From an uncultured Clostridia bacterium (lineage in GTDB: Bacteria; Bacillota; Clostridia; Oscillospirales; Oscillospiraceae), in assembly GCA_947177115.1 (NCBI GenBank), contig CAMWTG010000082.1, positions 1 to 10,017 of the forward strand: a stretch of DNA of 10,017 bases, given 5' to 3'. Below are positions 5,933 through 10,017 of the stretch, piece after piece. Made by a program: the position numbers and the translations under genes. The notes beneath the pieces are model-generated. The model did no database searches. It was not told where the DNA came from and worked only from the letters and a program-made list of their open reading frames with translations. Numbering within the stretch: position 1 is the first letter of the stretch; each line of letters begins with the position of its first letter.

Positions 5933-7666
5933 CTATTTCTCCTCCAACGCCTTGACAAGCGCCTCCTCCGGCGTTACATACGCCGTCTGATAGGGATCGT
6001 ATACCACCATCCCCGGCCTCGCCCCGTTGGGCTTCTTCACGTTCCGGACCTGGGTGTAGTCCACCGCCACCTGGCCGCCCTCCCGTCCCTGGGAGAAATA
6101 GGCCGCCAGCATGGCCGCCTCGGTCATGGACTGCCGGTCCGGCTCCTGTCCCCCGGCGCAGAGGATCACATGGGATCCGTGGATCCGCTGGGTATGGAAC
6201 CAGTAGTCCGACCTGAACGCCTCCCGGACCAGCTGATCGTTCTGGGTGTTGCTTCGTCCCACCAGGATCCGGAATCCGCCGCTGGAGCGGAAGGTCCTGG
6301 GCCGGCTGGGCCCCCGGCGGGGGGCCTTTTTTCCCGGCGCGGCGCCCTTCAGGTATCCGGCCTCCTGGAGTTCCCGGCGGATATCCAGAAAATCCTGCTC
6401 CGTTTCCGCCCTGGTCAGCTCGTCCAGAACGCTCTCCAGCCAGTCCCGCTCCCGGCGGGCAATGGCCATCTGCTCTTTCAGATAGCTCTCCGCCGTTTTC
6501 GCCTTGCCGTACTGCTTGAAATATTTCGCTGCGTTCTGCTGGGGCGTCAGCAGGGGATCCAGAGGGATGTCCAGCTCCCCGCCTTCCGGGTCATAATAAT
6601 TCTGGGCCCGGAGGCGGAGCTGCCCCCGCTCCATGCGGTAGAGGTTGGCGGTGATCAATTCGCCGCAGATCCGCAGGCGGTCCCGGTCCTGGGTCTGGGC
6701 GTACTCCTTTTCCTGGAGGGCCAGTTTCCGCTTGGCCCGGTCCCGGGCATTGGAGGCGGCCCGGTGGAGATCCTGCCCCCGCTGGCGGACCCGTTCCAAC
6801 TGCTCCCGGGTCTCATAGAAGGCGTCCAGCATGGGGGAAAAAGCCCCCCATTCCTGACACGCCATGCTGCCGCCATACTGGCGGATGGAAAAGTAGGAGT
6901 AATCCGATGGCTTGCCCTCCTTCAAGAGCATGCATGGCCGGAAGTCCCCGGCCCTGACCTGCTCCTGCCAGGCGAAAAAAGCCTCCTGGAGCGCAGCGGC
7001 GCAGTTTCCCACGGTCCCGCCCCCTCCGGCGCGGTCCGCCAACTCCCGGCAGACCAGGGGCGACAGCCCGAAAAAGCTGTCCAGCAGGAACTGGCTGGCC
7101 TCCCGGTCCGGGTTGGCCTCCTCCAGCAGACGGCTGAAGTCCTCCGGCCCTGCGGCCAGCGGATCCGCCTTCTCCTGGGCGGGGGGCAGGTGGTAGAAGA
7201 GCCCCGGCAGCACCTGCCGCCGCTCGCTCATCTCCATGTCTACCCGCCGCAGGCAGTCAATGATCCGGTCCTGGCCGTCCAGAAGGATCAGGTTGGAGTA
7301 CCGGCCCATGCACTCCGCCACTAATTTCCGGCATCCCGGCTCCCCCAGCTCGTCCACGATGTCCAGAGTAAGGATCACCACCCGTTCCAGGGCAGGCTGG
7401 TCGATAGCGGTCAGACGGCCGCCGGTCAAGTGCTTGCGCAGCAGCATGCAGAACATGGGCGGCGAGGCCGGGTTTTCCCGGGACGCGGCGGTGAGATGGA
7501 TCCGTGCCTGGCTGGCCCCGGCACAGAGCAGCAGTTTTCTGCCGCCCCGCAGCGTCAGGACCACCTGGTCCCGGGCAGGCTGCTGAACCTTCTCCACCCG
7601 CAGGCCCAGAAGGCTCTCCCGCAGTTCCCGCACTACACCCGATAAGCAAACAGCGTCAAGCGGCAT
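5933..7666 (-). CDS. rqcH: RqcH, ribosome quality control NFACT protein (FbpA-like)
   Basis: The product has 577 residues against about 570 in B. subtilis. RqcH binds 50S subunits blocked by peptidyl-tRNA and recruits tRNA-Ala to add C-terminal alanine tails that mark the stalled chain for proteolysis. The NFACT-N region covers about 1-210, with ENPASPPMFCMLLRKHLTGG at about 64-83 and the EIMGRHSN-like AECMGRYSNLIL near 117-128. A charged, coiled-coil middle follows at about 280-330 and 385-435, then the NFACT-R domain at about 460-560 with DYWFHTQRIHGSHVIL. The Asp-Arg pair needed for tRNA binding in B. subtilis (Asp97-Arg98) appears as Glu94-Arg95. I chose ATG 7666 (MPLDAVCLSG) over ATG 7672 because GGAGGAGG at 7673-7680 is well spaced only for the former. 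It overlaps the mrnC 3' end by 11 bases. Older annotations call this family fibronectin-binding protein. Confidence 0.93.
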   Translation of the reverse strand: MPLDAVCLSGVVRELRESLLGLRVEKVQQPARDQVVLTLRGGRKLLLCAGASQARIHLTAASRENPASPPMFCMLLRKHLTGGRLTAIDQPALERVVILTLDIVDELGEPGCRKLVAECMGRYSNLILLDGQDRIIDCLRRVDMEMSERRQVLPGLFYHLPPAQEKADPLAAGPEDFSRLLEEANPDREASQFLLDSFFGLSPLVCRELADRAGGGGTVGNCAAALQEAFFAWQEQVRAGDFRPCMLLKEGKPSDYSYFSIRQYGGSMACQEWGAFSPMLDAFYETREQLERVRQRGQDLHRAASNARDRAKRKLALQEKEYAQTQDRDRLRICGELITANLYRMERGQLRLRAQNYYDPEGGELDIPLDPLLTPQQNAAKYFKQYGKAKTAESYLKEQMAIARRERDWLESVLDELTRAETEQDFLDIRRELQEAGYLKGAAPGKKAPRRGPSRPRTFRSSGGFRILVGRSNTQNDQLVREAFRSDYWFHTQRIHGSHVILCAGGQEPDRQSMTEAAMLAAYFSQGREGGQVAVDYTQVRNVKKPNGARPGMVVYDPYQTAYVTPEEALVKALEEK

Positions 7667-8072
7667 CTCCATCCTCCTCCATCATCACAGTAAACAGCCG
7701 GTTGATCCGTTCCCTTTCCCCCCGCAGGTACAGCCACCCCAGCAGGCACTCCAGGGCGGTGGCCTTCAGGTAGTCCGAGCGGCTGGCGTTGTGGGGGATC
7801 GTGTGGACATGGGCGTTGCGCCCGCGCTTGTATACCGCCAGCTCTTCCTCTGTCAGCAACGGCAGGATCTTCTCTGCCCGCCGGGCCTGGGCAGGCGCCT
7901 TGACCAGCTCCACCGCCGCGCGGTGGAGCCCCTTTCCGGTAGCCCGTCCATGGGCGCAGAGCCAGGAGCGGACCAGCAGCTCGTACACCGCGTCCCCCAG
8001 GTGGGCCAGGCCGATGCTGCTGATGGCCCGGATCTGGTCATCAGCCAGGCGGATATCAAAATAATCATTCAT
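7656..8072 (-). CDS. mrnC: Mini-ribonuclease 3 (MrnC), 23S rRNA maturation
   Basis: This 138-residue RNase III-type nuclease lacks the double-stranded RNA-binding domain; in Firmicutes it trims the ends of 23S rRNA precursor in the 50S particle as a dimer. The signature helix LAHLGDAVYELLVR (22-35) carries the expected metal ligand Asp27. The second conserved block KRGRNAHVHTIPHNAS...DYLKATALECLLGWLYL (about 82-114) carries Glu108. The length fits the family (about 140). Start ATG 8072 (MNDYFDIR) has only a weak GGGTGA ahead of it, so expression may be modest. It overlaps rqcH by 11 bases at its 3' end, so the two are cotranscribed. The gap of 72 bases to rlmH contains a short hairpin; I see no clear promoter there. 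Confidence 0.92.
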   Translation of the reverse strand: MNDYFDIRLADDQIRAISSIGLAHLGDAVYELLVRSWLCAHGRATGKGLHRAAVELVKAPAQARRAEKILPLLTEEELAVYKRGRNAHVHTIPHNASRSDYLKATALECLLGWLYLRGERERINRLFTVMMEEDGDAA

Positions 8073-8124
8073 AGATTCACCCGAACTTTGATCTTAGTTG
8101 TCATATAGATAAACGAGCCGCCGG

Positions 8125-8146
8125 AGCACGCCGTTCCCGGCGTGCT
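8125..8146. other. Hairpin at the rlmH stop codon
   Basis: AGCACGCCG (8125-8133) and CGGCGTGCT (8138-8146) form a 9-base-pair stem with a 4-base loop overlapping the rlmH stop (8145-8147). On the minus strand no T-run follows, so it is at most a weak attenuator or a 3'-end stabiliser between rlmH and mrnC. Confidence 0.45.
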
Positions 8147-8627
8147 ATTTATGGTACTTCCCGCCCTCGCTGATCTGATACCCCCGGTAGATCTGCTCCA
8201 GCAGCATCACCCGGGCCAGATGATGGGGGAAGGTCATGGGCGACATGCTCAGCCGCACCCAGGCGTCCCGCTTCAGCCCCTCGTCCAATCCGAAGGACCC
8301 GCCGATCACAAACGCCAGACATTTCTCCCCGCCGCCGGCGGCGTCCTCCAGCAGCCGGGCCATTTCCTCGCTGGACCGCAGTTTCCCCTCGATGCACATA
8401 GCCACCACGGCGGAGGCGGGGGGCAGCTTGGCCCGGATGGCCTCCGCCTCTTTCGCCAGGGCCCGCCGGATCCCGGCGGGAGCGGGATTTTCCGGCAGGC
8501 GCTGCTCCGGCAGCTCCACGATCTCCAGCTTGCAGTAACGTCCCAGCCGCTTGACGTACTCCGCCGCCGCATCGATATAGAACCGCTCCTTCATTTTACC
8601 CACACAGACCACGATTACCCGCTGCAC
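8145..8627 (-). CDS. rlmH: RlmH, 23S rRNA (pseudouridine1915-N3)-methyltransferase
   Basis: This 160-residue SPOUT-class methyltransferase (family length about 159) uses S-adenosylmethionine to methylate pseudouridine 1915 in helix 69 of 23S rRNA, on assembled 70S ribosomes as a dimer. The N-terminus (VQRVIVVCVGKMKERFYIDA) matches the family start. The SAM-binding trefoil-knot region is FVIGGSFGLDEGLK (106-119), followed by MTFPHHLARVMLLEQIYRGY (131-150) and the near-invariant C-terminal YHK. I chose GTG 8627: GGAGGG at 8634-8639 is 6 bases upstream and this gives the family N-terminus. A TTG at 8645 would add six residues and place the binding site inside the gene. The start lies 13 bases inside the upstream walJ-like gene, so translation is probably coupled. 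Confidence 0.94.
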   Translation of the reverse strand: MQRVIVVCVGKMKERFYIDAAAEYVKRLGRYCKLEIVELPEQRLPENPAPAGIRRALAKEAEAIRAKLPPASAVVAMCIEGKLRSSEEMARLLEDAAGGGEKCLAFVIGGSFGLDEGLKRDAWVRLSMSPMTFPHHLARVMLLEQIYRGYQISEGGKYHK

Positions 8628-9412
8628 CTTACGCCCTCCAGGCAAAAAGCCTCGCTCATAACGTCCCGGGGAGCTGCAGTCAGAAAGGCCGCAAGTCCTG
8701 CCTCTGCCAACGCGCCCCCCACCGTCTCCAGCGCCTGCCGGGGCGTGTTGTTCTCATCGCTGAGGTGGGCCAACAGGATGGTCCCGGTCCCCGCCCGGAC
8801 AGTCTCCACCGCATATGCCGCGGCGGCATCGTTGCTGAGGTGTCCCTGCTCCCCCAATATCCGCCTTTTCAGCGGGTAAGGATATGGTCCGGCGCGCAGC
8901 ATTTCCACATCGTGGTTGCTCTCCAGTACCAGGATGTCCGCCCCCAGCAGCCGCCTGCCCGTTTCCTCCACAATATATCCCGTGTCGGTGAGATATCCCA
9001 CCCGGCCCTCGGGGGTGGTGAAGCGCCACGCAGCGCTTTCCCGGCAGTCGTGGCTGGTGGGCAGGATCTCCGCCTCCACCGGGCCGAAAACAGCGGTTTC
9101 CCCCAGCTCCATGGGCCGCAGCAGCGGCTCCACCCCTGCCAGCCGGTAAGCCAGCTGCCGGGACACGGCGGGGGTGCAGTGAATAGGCGTGGGATATTTC
9201 TTGATGTAGGTAGCCAGCCCGCCGATGTGGTCGCCGTGCTCATGGGTAATGAGGACCCCTGCCAGGTCCCCCGGCGTCAGTCCCAGCGCCGTCAGGGACT
9301 GGCAGATCCTCCGGCAGGAGATGCCCATATCGATAAGCAGATGGATCTCCCCGCAGGAGAGAAGCGCCGCGTTGCCGGACGAGCCGCTGGCAAAAGTGCG
9401 GATACTGGTCAT
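8615..9412 (-). CDS. walJ: WalJ/YycJ-type metallo-beta-lactamase fold hydrolase
   Basis: The product has 265 residues. The N-terminus ASGSSGNAALL (8-18) and LIDMG (26-30) are typical of the YycJ group. The metal site is THEHGDHIGG (56-65; His57, His59, Asp61, His62), with His121 (TSHDC), Asp143 (TDTG) and His191/His216 as further likely ligands. Members are thought to act as nucleases or phosphodiesterases; the B. subtilis and streptococcal homologues lie in the walRK operon and have been linked to cell wall and DNA-repair phenotypes. In B. subtilis walJ lies near rlmH, and here the pair is directly overlapping, which supports the symbol, although walRK is not in the window. ATG 9412 is preceded by AGAGGTA about 7 bases upstream. 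No clear promoter is visible just upstream; 9438-9454 can form a GC-rich hairpin in its leader. Confidence 0.85.
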   Translation of the reverse strand: MTSIRTFASGSSGNAALLSCGEIHLLIDMGISCRRICQSLTALGLTPGDLAGVLITHEHGDHIGGLATYIKKYPTPIHCTPAVSRQLAYRLAGVEPLLRPMELGETAVFGPVEAEILPTSHDCRESAAWRFTTPEGRVGYLTDTGYIVEETGRRLLGADILVLESNHDVEMLRAGPYPYPLKRRILGEQGHLSNDAAAAYAVETVRAGTGTILLAHLSDENNTPRQALETVGGALAEAGLAAFLTAAPRDVMSEAFCLEGVRCSG

Positions 9413-9437
9413 AAGTACCTCTTTTCGTGATCTATTA

Positions 9438-9454
9438 CCGCCGCTGCGCGGCGG
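9438..9454. other. GC-rich hairpin upstream of walJ
   Basis: CCGCCGC (9438-9444), TGC, GCGGCGG (9448-9454) form a perfect 7-base-pair stem 26 bases before the walJ start. It could be a leader structure or the outermost hairpin of the element that follows. Confidence 0.45.
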
Positions 9455-9482
9455 CCTCAGCTGCCAATCTTGTTTTTAGATT

Positions 9483-9994
9483 CGCGCCTCGCCGGCGCGG
9501 GGGCGTTCTTTTCCCTTGTGGGAAAAGAACCAAAAGCACCCTCAAGGGACTGAAAGTCCCTTGAGAATCCCTGGCATGTGTTTTTTGCTTGCGCTACGAC
9601 CTGGCCGGTTTGTTCTGACGATGGTGCGCACCCAGATGCGCCGGACTTCTGCGGCTACCCACGGATTCTATCAGTAGTCCCTGCTGCTGCGCCGGGGTGC
9701 GTCTGCCCGTTAACCGGCAATCTGCGTTCAACGGTCCCCCTTGCAGGGCAGTTTCTCTTTAACAGGGCGTCAGCCGGAGTTCTTCAAGTACCAAGCCACT
9801 AGATGAGATACCCGTAGGACCTGCCATTCGGTGGCTTCGCCTATCAAACCACCACCGCACTGCCCTTTATCCCCCGTATAGGGCAAAGGCGCGCATGCGC
9901 CTGCCCGTCTAGGGATTCTTAAACCGTAGGTTTAAGCACGCTTTTGCCTACTTTTCGCGTGGGCGAAAAGTAGGCGCGGAGTCCGGGGCCGCGC
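9483..9994. repeat. Mirror-symmetric hairpin element of about 0.5 kb
   Basis: The two ends carry the same parts in inverted order. Left: GC stem CGCGCC/GGCGCG (9483-9499); outer hairpin GTTCTTTTCCC/GGGAAAAGAAC (9505-9530, loop TTGT); 10-base spacer CAAAAGCACC (9531-9540); inner hairpin CTCAAGGGACT/AGTCCCTTGAG (9541-9565, 3-base loop); AATCCCT (9566-9572). Right, read inward from the far end: GC stem GCGCGG/CCGCGC (9974-9994); outer hairpin GCCTACTTTTCGC/GCGAAAAGTAGGC (9946-9975, 4-base loop); 10-base spacer CACGCTTTTG (9937-9946, sharing one base with the stem); inner hairpin CTTAAACC/GGTTTAAG (9918-9936, 3-base loop); AGGGATT (9911-9917). Stem sequences differ but pairing, loop sizes, spacer length and the CAAAAGC and AATCCCT motifs are kept. 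I know no family name for it. Confidence 0.75.
9573..9910. ncRNA. Gene-free core of the element, candidate structured RNA
   Basis: No frame here has a ribosome binding site or recognisable domain. Several complementary pairs can form: 9633-9642 with 9696-9705 (10 pairs, 2 of them G-U), enclosing 9643-9647 with 9676-9680 (GGACT/AGTCC); CTGCCC 9703-9708 with GGGCAG 9746-9751 (an alternative partner for part of the first helix); CGGTGG 9829-9834 with CCACCG 9852-9857; TGCCCT 9861-9866 with AGGGCA 9880-9885; AGGCGC 9887-9892 with GCGCCT 9897-9902 around GCAT. This is compatible with a folded RNA, but base pairing can arise by chance in GC-rich DNA and the transcribed strand is unknown. Confidence 0.3.
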
Positions 9995-10017
9995 AGGTCC
10001 CGGGCTATCGAATAGAA

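Noticed and set aside
6170..7324. A 384-codon open frame on the plus strand opposite rqcH
   Set aside because: Low-complexity Pro/Gly/Leu product without any recognisable motif, lying entirely within rqcH.
8073..8124. Possible separate promoter for mrnC
   Set aside because: AT-rich patches exist but no pair of -35 and -10 boxes with acceptable match and spacing.
9578..9802. A 74-codon frame in the gene-free right end
   Set aside because: No Shine-Dalgarno before its ATG, composition rich in Cys and Pro with no domain, and it lies within a hairpin-rich element that is better read as non-coding.
9801..9820. A stretch resembling the 16S rRNA motif around GATTAGATACCC
   Set aside because: Only a few bases match and the surrounding sequence does not resemble rRNA.
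9483..9994. CRISPR array or classical insertion sequence
   Set aside because: There are no regularly spaced direct repeats and no transposase gene; the repeats are inverted hairpins around a single core.

Overview
The window looks like chromosomal DNA of a GC-rich anaerobic Clostridia-type Firmicute, most likely a gut Oscillospiraceae-like organism. The reasons are the strong AGGAGG-type ribosome binding sites, the set of Firmicute housekeeping genes (mrnC, rlmH next to a walJ-like gene, bacterial rqcH), the GC-rich codon use, and the many intergenic hairpin repeats. The species assignment is inference.

Layout, left to right. (1) 1-537, plus strand: the 3' end of a small unknown gene, overlapped by a gene for a Pro/Gly-rich protein with a hydrophobic C-terminal tail. 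A bidirectional hairpin terminator follows (592-635). (2) 703-4878, minus strand: a xanthine dehydrogenase operon transcribed as xdhA (molybdopterin subunit), an unknown membrane-anchored protein, xdhB (FAD subunit), xdhC (2x[2Fe-2S] subunit). The A-B-C order and the residues match the E. coli XdhABC type, but the membrane protein gene between xdhA and xdhB is extra. (3) 5085-5669, plus strand: a MocA-like molybdenum cofactor cytidylyltransferase, divergent from xdhA. Two good promoters face away from each other in the 206-base gap. Together regions 2 and 3 make a molybdenum hydroxylase module: MocA would supply the cytosine-dinucleotide cofactor that XdhA uses, and electrons would then pass through the FeS clusters of XdhC to FAD in XdhB and on to NAD+. 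(4) 5665-5921: a 161-base MITE-like inverted-repeat element inserted exactly at the mocA stop codon, followed by two more hairpins. (5) 5933-9412, minus strand: walJ-like metallo-beta-lactamase, rlmH, mrnC and rqcH in transcription order. The last three act on the large ribosomal subunit (23S modification, 23S maturation, rescue of stalled 50S). (6) 9413-10017: no convincing gene. It holds a roughly 0.5 kb mirror-symmetric element in which the same set of hairpins, spacer and short motif occurs at both ends in inverted orientation with different stem sequences, around a core that can itself fold. This is the most unusual thing in the window.
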